From: Candidatus Heimdallarchaeota archaeon
Lineage (GTDB): Archaea > Asgardarchaeota > Heimdallarchaeia > Heimdallarchaeales > Kariarchaeaceae
Direction: 5' to 3'
Assembly: GCA_015522385.1 (NCBI GenBank)
Contig: WAMJ01000215.1
Coordinates: 1-39,418 of the forward strand
Length of the DNA stretch: 39,418 nt
Each line of letters opens with the position of its first letter. Position 1 is the first letter of the stretch. The position numbers and the translations under genes were made by a program. Under the pieces are notes generated by a model that was not told the DNA's origin, did not search any database, and worked only from the letters and a program-made list of their open reading frames with translations. Below, piece by piece: positions 1-7,403 of the stretch.

Positions 1-487
1 CAAACTTGCTGCAGTCCTTCAAATCGAGGTACCTTAAACTCTTCAATCCACGCAGGGAAGAGGGTAGACTGACTAGTGAGTTGTGCCCCATCAGCAAGGT
101 GTGCATATTTACCGTCCGTTTAAAGACCTCGTCCGGTAGAACTTCAATGGAATTTCTTGAGAGTGACAGTTGCTGCAGGACGGTAAGCTTGTCGAACACA
201 CCGGGAGGAAGTGAGGTCAGCTCGTTATTACCTAGGTTGATCTTCATCAGTCGCAAGTTTTTGGAGAATGTCAAAACGTCAAGCTCGCAGATTTTATTGA
301 ACGCCAACTCCACAGTATTGAGGCCTCTGAATCTGCTGAGGTCGGGGACAGATGTGAGCCCTAGACCACTTAGGTCAAGGGAGTAGAGGGTTCCGGCATA
401 GTCAAATTCTGTCAACGCCCGTGAGAGTACCTTGTCGACGTCAATGTCTTCTTCTTCCAGTAGAGCGGTCAGTACCTGCTTGTCCAC
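1..487 (-). CDS. Leucine-rich repeat protein (N-terminal part, runs off window)
   Basis: Reading the minus strand from a GTG at 487 gives an uninterrupted frame to the window edge. After about 35 residues it shows at least four leucine-rich repeats of about 23-24 residues (segments such as LYSLDLSGLGLTSVP, LMKINLGNNELTSLP, LQQLSLSRNSIEVLP, LRYLDLKD). The spacing of Leu and Asn is the typical xLxxLxLxxNxL pattern, so the fold is clear while the ligand is not. LRR proteins usually mediate protein-protein contacts. The C-terminus is missing. The GTG start is chosen because an A/T-rich box at 511-520 sits about 28 bases upstream, as for other leaderless genes here; the frame is open further upstream, so an earlier start cannot be excluded. 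Confidence 0.8.
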   Translation of the reverse strand, partial: MDKQVLTALLEEEDIDVDKVLSRALTEFDYAGTLYSLDLSGLGLTSVPDLSRFRGLNTVELAFNKICELDVLTFSKNLRLMKINLGNNELTSLPPGVFDKLTVLQQLSLSRNSIEVLPDEVFKRTVNMHTLLMGHNSLVSLPSSLRGLKSLRYLDLKDCSKF

Positions 488-510
488 AGCTGTGGGGACG
501 TACGGCGAAT

Positions 511-520
511 TAATAAATTT
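511..520 (-). promoter_or_regulatory. TATA-like box for the LRR gene
   Basis: On the minus strand the A/T-rich box AAATTTATTA lies about 28 bases upstream of the GTG at 487, the usual distance for an archaeal TATA box of a leaderless transcript. Together with the box at 541-549 it makes a compact divergent promoter. Confidence 0.5.
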
Positions 521-540
521 TGGATGAGTACTGCGGATTT

Positions 541-549
541 CTTAAAATA
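541..549 (+). promoter_or_regulatory. TATA-like box for the UbiD-family gene
   Basis: The box CTTAAAATA is centred about 27 bases upstream of the ATG at 572. It fits a leaderless archaeal promoter. Confidence 0.5.
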
Positions 550-571
550 GGGGAGTGGACAGAGTGTCCTA

Positions 572-1822
572 ATGAGAAAATTTCTTGAGACATTGGATGT
601 CACGAGGATAACCGAAGAGGTCTCGTGGAAAGACAGCATGACAGATGTCATCGTCCGGAACGACGAACGTCCCACAATTCTTGAAAATGTCAGTGGGGTG
701 GACATGAGGGTCGTTGCTGGGATAGTCTCCACACGAGAGACGCTGGCGAGATCTATCGAAGCCACACCGACTGAGTTGTCGAGCCGGGTAGGAGAGGCTT
801 TCACAGATCCCCTACCGATGGAGAGAGTGCAGGATGCGCCATTCTTGAAGAACCACGTGGAGAACCCGAATATTGCCAAGTACATACCAGTCCCTGAGTT
901 CTTCGGTGGGAAGCGTTACCTGACAGCTTCGATCGTACTCTCCAAGGACCCCGTGAGTGGGAGGAGGAACGCCTCCATTCACAGAATGATGTATCTCGGT
1001 GGGAACCAATTTGCCATCCGCCCCATACCACAGAGGGACCTGCACAACTTCTATACCACTACACTCGACAACGGTGCAGACTATATGGACATCGTTGTCA
1101 TCATCGGCGTACATCCCGCTTTCGAGCTTGGTGCCGCCACCTCATATCCTGGTTTGGACGAATTTGCCTTCGCCTCACGTCTACTCGGTGGAGCGAGAGA
1201 ATACGACCTCGACGGGTTCGGAGTGCCGGAAGAGACGGAGATCGTTATGAAGTGCAGGATGCTCAGGAAAGAGGTCGAGGAGGGACCGTTCGTCGACCTC
1301 ACGGGAACAGCGGACAAAGTGAGGATGCAACCAGTTGTGGAGGTGACAGACCTCTACTTCAGGGACGACCCAATATTCAGGACCATCCTCCCGGGGAGGA
1401 AGGAACACAAGATGCTAATGGGTATACCTCAAGAACCGAGGATGAAGAAGCAGATCAGCAACACGATACCTACCGTGAAGCAGGTGGTGATGACCGAGGG
1501 CGGTGGCTCTTGGTTACACGCTGTTGTCCAGATCAAGAAGAGGACACATGGTGACGGAAAGAACACAATTGTCGCGGCACTTGCTGCCCACCCCTCTCTC
1601 AAAAGAGTGGTTGTGATCGACGAGGATGTCGAACCATCGGACCCCGTGGACGTGGAGTGGGCAATCGCCACAAGAGTACAGCCCGACAGGGACCTCGTGC
1701 TCGTTCCAGGTGCCAAGGGTAGTAGCCTTGACCCGAGTGCTGGCGAGGGTTCAACAACCTGCAAGTGGGGGATTGATGCCACCAAACCACTGGGAAGCAC
1801 AAAGTTCGACCGTGTGATCTAG
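572..1822 (+). CDS. UbiD-family decarboxylase, probably anhydromevalonate phosphate decarboxylase
   Basis: The 416-residue protein has the length and core motifs of the archaeal UbiD family: a motif near residues 185-200 with VHPAFELGAA, then VPEETEIVMK and EGPFVDLTGTAD. UbiD enzymes use prenylated FMN for reversible (de)carboxylation. In archaea the short single-copy members act as anhydromevalonate 5-phosphate decarboxylase in the modified mevalonate pathway for isoprenoid lipids; that assignment here is an inference from family and host, since no other mevalonate gene is adjacent. The GPFVD sequence, where bacterial members have GPFGE, is in my recollection usual for the archaeal subgroup. 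Start ATG is supported by the TATA-like box 27 bases upstream. A UbiX-type prenyl-FMN maker is not in the window. Confidence 0.8.
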   Translation: MRKFLETLDVTRITEEVSWKDSMTDVIVRNDERPTILENVSGVDMRVVAGIVSTRETLARSIEATPTELSSRVGEAFTDPLPMERVQDAPFLKNHVENPNIAKYIPVPEFFGGKRYLTASIVLSKDPVSGRRNASIHRMMYLGGNQFAIRPIPQRDLHNFYTTTLDNGADYMDIVVIIGVHPAFELGAATSYPGLDEFAFASRLLGGAREYDLDGFGVPEETEIVMKCRMLRKEVEEGPFVDLTGTADKVRMQPVVEVTDLYFRDDPIFRTILPGRKEHKMLMGIPQEPRMKKQISNTIPTVKQVVMTEGGGSWLHAVVQIKKRTHGDGKNTIVAALAAHPSLKRVVVIDEDVEPSDPVDVEWAIATRVQPDRDLVLVPGAKGSSLDPSAGEGSTTCKWGIDATKPLGSTKFDRVI

Positions 1823-2125
1823 ATATTGCTGACTGATAAATATCCGAGATAAGCTCAGCATGAAATATAAAAGACCAATCACTAATATTCGAATTTCTCC
1901 AAGAAAATCATTCCTGATTGAGATCTATCTGACATACTGAGATTCTCAAGAGGTATGAGCTTGTTGGATAGGGCAATTTCAAAGAAATAATTTGGATTGG
2001 CTTAGACCAAGTCAGTAGTATTCAGTAACGACGCTTTAAGCTAGAGGAAACACAATACCCAATTTTACTAAGTGAGTGAGCGACCTCAACAATCCTTATA
2101 ATATAACATGACGTAGAAGTAAGTA
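1823..2125. other. Intergenic, 303 bases, no gene seen
   Basis: A/T-rich stretch without a convincing reading frame, tRNA fold or repeat. Its right end carries a TATA-like box (CTTATAATATA, about 2094-2104) for the gene at 2126. Confidence 0.5.
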
Positions 2126-2578
2126 ATGCATTCACATCACAGAAGGCGTTCTTACGGAAGAACAGGAAACTTCTTCCACGGAGGTCTGAAGCTACTTGTC
2201 CTCCTATTGATTCTCTATGGGTTTAGAGGAGGAGCCCTGTACGGGTATTCGGGAATTATCGTCGCCATTTTTGTCTGGATTGTCGGAGGCATGATCCTCC
2301 GATCGATCTTCCCGAGAAGGAGAGTGAAGACATCCCGAACGGAGAAAGACCTTACAAAGAATGCACCAATGAATATGTCACGTGATACAGTTCAGGAGGT
2401 GAATGAGTCCAACACTCCTATGCCCTCTCCAGAGTACGTGTCCATTGATTCACCAGTAACCTCAGGTACAACCAAAGGTAAGAAAGCTGCAGATGTGCTT
2501 GTGTGTCAGATCTGTGGGACTGTCGAGCCCGATATATCAGCGAAATTCTGCATGAATTGCGGAGCAAAACTTGCTTGA
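2126..2578 (+). CDS. Small membrane protein with C-terminal zinc ribbon
   Basis: The 150-residue product starts with a His/Arg-rich stretch (about residues 2-12), has two predicted membrane helices (about 20-34 and 43-61), a basic stop-transfer segment (FPRRRVK), a low-complexity linker, and a C-terminal zinc ribbon with CQIC near 129 and CMNCG near the end. Such membrane-anchored zinc ribbons are common in archaea and have no assigned function. Start ATG at 2126 lies about 25 bases after a strong TATA-like box. Its stop faces the stop of the PPC gene only two bases away (convergent). I do not recognise a named family. Confidence 0.75.
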   Translation: MHSHHRRRSYGRTGNFFHGGLKLLVLLLILYGFRGGALYGYSGIIVAIFVWIVGGMILRSIFPRRRVKTSRTEKDLTKNAPMNMSRDTVQEVNESNTPMPSPEYVSIDSPVTSGTTKGKKAADVLVCQICGTVEPDISAKFCMNCGAKLA

Positions 2579-2580
2579 CT

Positions 2581-3006
2581 TTATTTATCAAAATCAAGAA
2601 GTGACAGACCCACTTCCGAATCTTCTCTCCTCGTGACAGAGATATCAGTCTTGTGTATGACCAGCTCAAGCGTGGGACCAACGATACCCTCGTTGAGGTG
2701 TCCTGTGAGAGCCCTAAACTCTGAGTCTCCCAGAACGATGTGGCTATGCAAATGAGGCTTACCATCGACCTTGCTGATCAAACCGGTGAGACTTGTCACC
2801 TCAAACTCACCGACCAATTTAAGGCTCTCGAATCTCTTCTCACCCAGTAGATATCGGGCTATATTCACCTCAGAGACGGCACCAATCCCAGAGATGTGCC
2901 CAGAGGTTATCCCCTTGTCCTCGAGAAAACTTAACAGGGTACTCACAATCTTCTCACCCATATCCAACCGGACGAAAACGATCCTTCCATCCTCCGCGAA
3001 GTCCAT
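2581..3006 (-). CDS. PPC (DUF296) domain protein
   Basis: The 141-residue product is a single PPC/DUF296 domain, known from plant AT-hook proteins and as stand-alone proteins in bacteria and archaea. Visible hallmarks are an early SGHISGIGAV segment, the metal-binding-type KPHLHSH triad near residue 98-104, and GPTLELVIHK near the end. Archaeal stand-alone members are trimeric; their role is not established, and no AT-hook is present, so DNA binding should not be assumed. The frame can be read further upstream, but the ATG at 3006 is preferred because it lies one base after the stop of the upstream phosphatase gene and a GGAAGG Shine-Dalgarno sequence precedes it. The two genes are probably one operon. 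Confidence 0.85.
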   Translation of the reverse strand: MDFAEDGRIVFVRLDMGEKIVSTLLSFLEDKGITSGHISGIGAVSEVNIARYLLGEKRFESLKLVGEFEVTSLTGLISKVDGKPHLHSHIVLGDSEFRALTGHLNEGIVGPTLELVIHKTDISVTRREDSEVGLSLLDFDK

Positions 3007-3007
3007 G

Positions 3008-3799
3008 CTATAACCTTCCGAAGAATTCCTCCTTGACTCTTTCGTCAAAGAAGGCAAAGAAATACGGTAACCTGTTGAAATCATCGTCGAAATGTATGGG
3101 GCGTCCAACCTCGTCGGTGCATACTGCACCTACAGTCTCAAGGAAGACCATTGGGATCCCAAAGTCATGTGGGCTTGCCTTCTGGTAAAGCTGTACAGCA
3201 ACCCTCCCTTCCGCCACCCCGATCATCGTGTTATGTGCACCCATGGAGTCGAAGGGCACAAGATCCATCTGCTCTAATACGGGGATATATGCCTCACACC
3301 TCTTTTGTACGTAGGTATTTGCAGGGAGATCAGGACGTTCAAAAGGCACAGGGTCTCCGAAACCGTTTACCACCTTGAATCCTGCACCCCTCTCTGCATA
3401 GTACAATCGGTCTCGGGCAGGGAAGTAGATCGCAGAGGCGACAAACTCGTTGTCCACCGAGAACCCTGCACCAACCGCATAGTCGTCCCTTCCCTTTGTA
3501 TATGCCAGTGTGCCGTCAAGGGGATCTAGGTGAAAGCAGAACCTTGTCTTGTCCTTTGAGAACCACTCAACTCTCATGGTGTCCTCCTCAGCATTCAGAG
3601 AAGCATCTGGGTGGTGTGACCTCAGGATCTCAAGTGCGATGTCCTGTACAAGGTCGTCCACGATGGTGTGAGCAGTAGAGCTCTCCTGCACATACTTCGC
3701 TTCCAAGTCAGACTTCTTCGGTTCGTTCGTCACCTTACCTCTGTGAGAGTTGAGCACCAAACCCCCCGACACAACTATGGCCTTGAGCACATCGAACAT
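3008..3799 (-). CDS. Inositol monophosphatase-family phosphatase
   Basis: The 263-residue protein has the metal-site motifs of the IMPase/FBPase/CysQ superfamily: NAEED (about 94-98), DPLDGT (about 117-122) and a late SPHDFG replacing the usual WDxAAG-type motif. In archaea these enzymes hydrolyse inositol-1-phosphate or fructose-1,6-bisphosphate, or act as nucleotidases; sequence reading alone does not separate these. The ATG at 3799 is chosen over a longer frame because an AGGTGG Shine-Dalgarno sequence lies just upstream and an A/T-rich box about 28 bases upstream. The PPC gene follows with one base between stop and start. Confidence 0.85.
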   Translation of the reverse strand: MFDVLKAIVVSGGLVLNSHRGKVTNEPKKSDLEAKYVQESSTAHTIVDDLVQDIALEILRSHHPDASLNAEEDTMRVEWFSKDKTRFCFHLDPLDGTLAYTKGRDDYAVGAGFSVDNEFVASAIYFPARDRLYYAERGAGFKVVNGFGDPVPFERPDLPANTYVQKRCEAYIPVLEQMDLVPFDSMGAHNTMIGVAEGRVAVQLYQKASPHDFGIPMVFLETVGAVCTDEVGRPIHFDDDFNRLPYFFAFFDERVKEEFFGRL

Positions 3800-3979
3800 A
3801 CGATACCACCTAGAATACCAATAATAAGTGATTTGTACCATCGACTTGCAGTCTGGAAAAAATGTGTCACAGGTTTGGATTCCTATAAACCAATGAAAGT
3901 GTCTTCCGTTACAGATTCGTGAAGTACGACTCATGCGCATTCGATCAAAGGTTTTATAGTGGACAAGTTGGGATTCAGA

Positions 3980-4315
3980 ATGATGATCATCACAATTCAG
4001 GAAAAGACGGACACCTACCTAAGGTTCCAAGCCAAGGAGTCAAGGGTGCAGAGTGACATCCACTATGAGCGTTACCCTGGTAGGGAGGATGCTCACACCC
4101 TCTTCAACCTGCTCAAGGAGATGGTTCTGAGGCAGGATGGTGTCGCTATGTGTGGGTACGCCAGAGACTCTACTTTCACTGAATCCATTGTTTTCCAGAT
4201 CCAAACGGAAGAGGGGACTGAGCCCATCAATGTTCTGTTCGACGCGGTCAGGGAACTGAAGGATATAAATGACCAGTTTAGATCAGCCTTTGAAGTAGCT
4301 TACGAGATCGACTAA
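3980..4315 (+). CDS. rpoL: RNA polymerase subunit L (Rpo11)
   Basis: The 111-residue product matches archaeal Rpo11, the partner of Rpo3 in the alpha-like assembly platform of RNA polymerase (homologous to eukaryotic RPB11). The diagnostic segment AHTLFNLLKE (compare DHTLxNLLR/K) is followed by GYARDS and a C-terminal helix with NVLFDAVRELKDIND. It is slightly longer than many archaeal Rpo11 at the N-terminus. The frame opens with a GTG at 3959, but a TTTTATA box at 3952-3958 would place the transcript start near 3980, so ATG 3980 (or the adjacent ATG 3983) is chosen. The RNase III-like gene starts two bases after its stop. Confidence 0.9.
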   Translation: MMIITIQEKTDTYLRFQAKESRVQSDIHYERYPGREDAHTLFNLLKEMVLRQDGVAMCGYARDSTFTESIVFQIQTEEGTEPINVLFDAVRELKDINDQFRSAFEVAYEID

Positions 4316-4316
4316 G

Positions 4317-4766
4317 ATGGATATATCTGCACTCCCCCACTTAGAGAGCCTTCTGCAGACACGATCTATCAGGTCGGTGCTCAGGTCAACAGATTTGGCG
4401 CAGGTAGGGGATTTCCTAGCAAACTACATCTACACCATCATGCGCATCGGGATCAAGGGTAAGGCAGGCTCAATCCATGTATGGGATCAGGCCTTGGCCA
4501 GTGCAGCTAGGGAATCAGGTCTCAGGAGGTATTTCGGAAGCAGAGCACAGAAAGACACTCTCGCAGATGGTGTGGAAGCACTAATAGCCTTCACGTACCT
4601 CAGAGAGATCTATACCCTCGAAGAAATGGTGAGCATTATCTCTGATTGGATATCACCTGAGGACTTTATCTCGAGGAGTGCAGAGATCAATGCCTGCGGT
4701 TCTGCATTTGAGATTCTTATTCAAGAAATACTTGCAAGATCCAAGGGTATCTTCGATGATCTCTAG
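4317..4766 (+). CDS. Mini RNase III-like protein
   Basis: The 149-residue protein carries the two acidic motifs of the RNase III fold with the expected spacing: LAQVGDFLANYIY (Gly31-Asp32) and DTLADGVEALIAF (Asp84, Glu87). There is no double-stranded RNA-binding domain, so it resembles the stand-alone RNase III-domain proteins of bacteria (Mini-III) and some archaea rather than classical RNase III. If active it would cleave structured RNA, possibly rRNA precursors. The upstream signature departs from the canonical ExxxxGD form because the first acid is not evident, so catalytic activity is uncertain. It lies two bases downstream of rpoL. Its stop overlaps the E1 gene's stop in one CTAG. Confidence 0.65.
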   Translation: MDISALPHLESLLQTRSIRSVLRSTDLAQVGDFLANYIYTIMRIGIKGKAGSIHVWDQALASAARESGLRRYFGSRAQKDTLADGVEALIAFTYLREIYTLEEMVSIISDWISPEDFISRSAEINACGSAFEILIQEILARSKGIFDDL

Positions 4767-5815
4767 TCCTTTTCGTAGTTCAAGATAAGAATCAGAGGCT
4801 TAGCCAGTCTCTCGTCACTGACAAAGACCTTCGCACCTTCATCAAGCTCCAGAGGATCCTCGTCATTGAGGAATTTTCCACGGTTCATAATGAGTGGTTG
4901 CGCCAGACCGAGAGAGAGGGCGATACGGTACCTGAAATCCTTGGTGAGCTCACCTCGCCGTGCTAGAACGGTCTGCTTCTCACTCTTGTAGATACTCCCA
5001 CACATCGGACATTCCACTTCCTTGCGTTGCAGTGGCAGGTGGATAAAGTTGTTCGTCAAGGTGTCATATGTGAGGTAGTTGCTGATGGGAGTCCCAATAC
5101 CAAGAATCAGCTTGAGAACCTCTTGAGACTGAATACCAGCTATGATCGAAGAGGTGGTCGAGACCGATGGGAGTGGTGGCGGTGGCTTGAGCTCGATCTC
5201 CCTTTCCTCTCCCACAGGTGAGCATGCCTGCTGTAATTTGTCGGGAGTAAGCAACGTCTGGCATTCGAAGCACGCGGTCTTGTAGGGAATAATCGTCTGA
5301 ACATCACCCATCATAGCATACATCCCCGCAGTAACCATGGGGATGTTCTCCCTTATTGCGAGGGAATTTGCCCACCTTCTTCCCTCGTAGTTGTCAAGGC
5401 AGCAAGCGATGACCGTTATCTTCTTGACGACTTCGGAAGGTAATTTCTCCATGGCATGGGGATAGCTGAAGATCTCGATGTCTGGATTGAGGACTTTTAG
5501 TTTCTGTGCTGCCACCTCAGCTTTGTTCTGCTTGAGGTTCTCTTCGGTGAAGAGCATCTGCCGGTTGAGGTTTGATATCTCGATGGTGTCAAAATCAACG
5601 AGGTGGAGGTTGCCTACCCCTGCAAGCGCCAAGTTTACCGAGAGATAACTCCCGAGCGCTCCCACCCCAAGTACGAGGACATGGGCGTCTGATAACGATT
5701 CCTGATCCCAGTCAGGGATGATCTTCTGTCTGTTGTAGCGATCCTGCAGTTGAACGCCCTCACTAAACTTAGATTCCACCTTCGGTTCGTGTGATGAGAT
5801 AGCACCTGTCACCAT
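4763..5815 (-). CDS. E1-like ubiquitin-activating enzyme (ThiF/MoeB fold)
   Basis: The 350-residue protein has a ThiF/E1 adenylation domain: RYNRQ (27-30), nucleotide loop GVGALG (50-55), VDFDTIEISNLNRQ (73-86), and paired CxxC zinc sites (CFEC at 182-185, CPMC at 269-272). Cys198 in QACSPVG sits where MoeB/E1 proteins carry their conserved Cys and is the best candidate thioester residue. About 60 C-terminal residues form an extra domain, possibly a ubiquitin-fold domain for E2 recruitment. The gene begins inside the 3' end of the ubiquitin-like gene (47-base overlap with GTG 5815; an alternative GTG at 5779 would overlap by 11), so the two are translationally coupled. E1, not MoeB or ThiF, is inferred from this pairing. 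Confidence 0.85.
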   Translation of the reverse strand: MVTGAISSHEPKVESKFSEGVQLQDRYNRQKIIPDWDQESLSDAHVLVLGVGALGSYLSVNLALAGVGNLHLVDFDTIEISNLNRQMLFTEENLKQNKAEVAAQKLKVLNPDIEIFSYPHAMEKLPSEVVKKITVIACCLDNYEGRRWANSLAIRENIPMVTAGMYAMMGDVQTIIPYKTACFECQTLLTPDKLQQACSPVGEEREIELKPPPPLPSVSTTSSIIAGIQSQEVLKLILGIGTPISNYLTYDTLTNNFIHLPLQRKEVECPMCGSIYKSEKQTVLARRGELTKDFRYRIALSLGLAQPLIMNRGKFLNDEDPLELDEGAKVFVSDERLAKPLILILNYEKD

Positions 5816-6008
5816 CTGCCATTCCCGCTGCCTTGATGGTCATGCTGTCGTCAAGCTGGTTCCCTCTGAAGACGATGATCACAAGTGATGCAGGTATCCG
5901 TCTCTTACCTGCAACAATCTGCTTGAGCTTGGCGACAGAATCTGTCTGTGATATTTCGACGTCAATTGGCTCTCCGCCACCTATGGCACTTACTACGCTG
6001 ATTTTCAT
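5769..6008 (-). CDS. Ubiquitin-like modifier with Gly-Gly-Ile terminus
   Basis: The 79-residue protein aligns along its length with ubiquitin: MKISV start, a central lysine-rich helix (VAKLKQIVAGK), IPASLVIIVFRG matching the IPPDQQRLIFAG strand, NQLDDSMT matching KQLEDGRT, and a flexible tail ending TEGGI. The Gly-Gly followed by one residue implies proteolytic trimming before activation, as for eukaryotic ubiquitin precursors. Lysines are at positions 2, 27, 29, 35 and 59. It is followed by an overlapping E1-like gene, so it is probably conjugated to proteins; E2, ligase and deubiquitinase are not nearby. Urm1- or SAMP-type sulfur carriers also end in Gly-Gly, but the closeness to ubiquitin favours a ubiquitin homolog. 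A TATA-like box lies at 6036-6046. Confidence 0.9.
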   Translation of the reverse strand: MKISVVSAIGGGEPIDVEISQTDSVAKLKQIVAGKRRIPASLVIIVFRGNQLDDSMTIKAAGMADGDRCYLITRTEGGI

Positions 6009-6035
6009 TATTCTCTATTGGTATAGTTGTCGATT

Positions 6036-6046
6036 GCATAAAAAAA
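6036..6046 (-). promoter_or_regulatory. TATA-like box for the ubiquitin-E1 operon
   Basis: On the minus strand TTTTTTTATGC lies about 33 bases upstream of the ATG at 6008, giving a very short leader. Confidence 0.45.
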
Positions 6047-6085
6047 GTGATTCTTTCAACTAGGTGATGGTGCAATATTTCTGGA

Positions 6086-6094
6086 TTTTTTTTT
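6086..6094 (+). terminator. Oligo-T run
   Basis: Nine consecutive T on the plus strand between the divergent ubiquitin and pyrH genes. Archaeal RNA polymerase terminates at such runs; it could stop read-through from the left. Confidence 0.3.
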
Positions 6095-6163
6095 CTCTTC
6101 ATTCATTGAGGCTGAACAAATGAACAGAGTTTTTATTGGAGATTCGGCAAGGTCGATTAAGCA

Positions 6164-6844
6164 ATGAAAATCGTCCTAAAAATCGGCGGAAGTATTCTCT
6201 ACTCAGGTGACAAGATCAACCGCCCTCTCGTGAAGGAATATGTCGACATGATCACTGAATTGCAGGAGAAGGGAATTAATCTCGCCGTGGTCGTTGGAGG
6301 GGGGAAGGCCGCCAGGGACTTCATCGGAGCTGCAGGTCACCTCAATGTCAACAAGAGTCTCCAAGACTGGTTGGGGATAGAGGCAGCTCGGCAGAATGCT
6401 AGACTCTTCTGCACTGCTTTCAAGCACGCATATCCCACACCCCCCACGAGCTATGAGGAACTAATGGCAGCGCTGATGAAGTTCAACCTCGTCTTCGTCG
6501 GGGGATTGCAACCCGGGCAGTCGACCAACGCGGTGGCAGCCGTGGTCGCGGAGACGATGAGGGCAGACTACATTTTTAACCTCACCGACGTCGAGTACGT
6601 CTACGACAAGGATCCCGACACCCATCCAGAGGCCAAGAAACTGGAGGAGGTCAGCTATTCGGACTTCTTCAACATCATCTCCCAGAATGAACAGAACCCC
6701 GGAACCTATGCCCTGTTCGATGTGGTAGCGGCGCAAGTCATCGAGAGGTCCAAGATCATCCTGCACTTCGTGAATGGCAGAACACCCCGTAACGTAATCG
6801 AGGTGCTCAATGGAAAGAGAGTGGGGACGGTTGTCCGTGACTAG
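6164..6844 (+). CDS. pyrH: Uridylate kinase (archaeal UMP kinase)
   Basis: The 226-residue protein is an archaeal-type PyrH, phosphorylating UMP to UDP with ATP in pyrimidine synthesis. It shows the amino acid kinase fold motifs: KIGGSI at 6-11, VVVGGGKAARDF near 42-53, FVGGLQPGQSTNAVAA in the middle, and LTDVEYVYDKDPD near 140-152, where UMP kinases bind nucleotide. Length matches archaeal PyrH (about 225). It was considered as isopentenyl phosphate kinase, another member of the fold, but the DVEYVYDKDP segment and the GQSTNAVAA loop fit UMP kinase. TATA-like box at 6130-6137, about 30 bases upstream. The downstream methyltransferase gene overlaps its end by eight bases. Confidence 0.9.
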   Translation: MKIVLKIGGSILYSGDKINRPLVKEYVDMITELQEKGINLAVVVGGGKAARDFIGAAGHLNVNKSLQDWLGIEAARQNARLFCTAFKHAYPTPPTSYEELMAALMKFNLVFVGGLQPGQSTNAVAAVVAETMRADYIFNLTDVEYVYDKDPDTHPEAKKLEEVSYSDFFNIISQNEQNPGTYALFDVVAAQVIERSKIILHFVNGRTPRNVIEVLNGKRVGTVVRD

Positions 6845-7403
6845 GAAGATAGGAATTCTCAGGCTCTCCCACCGCCACTTCAGGGATCAGAGGATGACCA
6901 CACACGTGGCTCTGAGCTCCAGGGCGTTCGGGTGCACTAGCTTTGCCTACACTGGAGAGAAGGACGAGAACCTTGAGAAGTCATTAAGGGACATAGTGGA
7001 GAGATGGGGAGGTGAGTTCACGGTGGAATACGTCGAGAGCTATAGGAAGTACATCAACAACTGGAAGGGTAAGGTAGTTCACCTGTCAATGTACGGTGAG
7101 GATCATAGGACAACCCTTCGGGATCTCCGAGAGTTTGAAGAGGAGAATCTCCTCATTATCGTAGGAGGACCGAAAGTCCCACCACCTGTGTACGAACTCT
7201 CCGATTACAACACTGCCATTGGTCACCAGCCACACAGTGAGATTGCTGCCATATCAGTCTTCCTCACAGATCTTCTAGGTTCTGAAGTCCTCTACAGAAA
7301 GTTCCCAGGAGCCAAAGTTGACATCCCACCGGGTCTGAAAGCTGGAAGGAGCAAGGCCAGGTCAGGAAGTGGTGACAAAGACCTCTCCCCCGAGAGCGTG
7401 TAG
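6837..7403 (+). CDS. trm56: tRNA (cytidine(56)-2'-O)-methyltransferase
   Basis: The protein of about 188 residues matches archaeal Trm56, a SPOUT-family enzyme that 2'-O-methylates C56 in the T-loop of tRNA with S-adenosylmethionine. Diagnostic stretches are RLSHRHFRDQRMTTHVAL near the start, KVVHLSMYGE, IIVGGPKVPPPVYELSDYN, and the knot segment GHQPHSEIAA. The GTG at 6837, overlapping the pyrH stop, is preferred over an in-frame ATG at 6810 because homologs begin close to RKIGILRL; TTG 6831 is a further option. The C-terminal tail is rich in Ser, Arg and Lys. Its last 42 bases overlap, tail to tail, the 3' end of the DUF499-type gene. Confidence 0.92.
   Translation: MTRKIGILRLSHRHFRDQRMTTHVALSSRAFGCTSFAYTGEKDENLEKSLRDIVERWGGEFTVEYVESYRKYINNWKGKVVHLSMYGEDHRTTLRDLREFEEENLLIIVGGPKVPPPVYELSDYNTAIGHQPHSEIAAISVFLTDLLGSEVLYRKFPGAKVDIPPGLKAGRSKARSGSGDKDLSPESV

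Noticed and set aside
6..386. Plus-strand 126-codon frame at the window start
   Set aside because: It is the antisense of the leucine-rich repeat gene, whose minus frame shows clear repeats.
6164..6844. Isopentenyl phosphate kinase
   Set aside because: Same fold, but length and the DVEYVYDKDP and GQSTNAVAA segments match archaeal UMP kinase.
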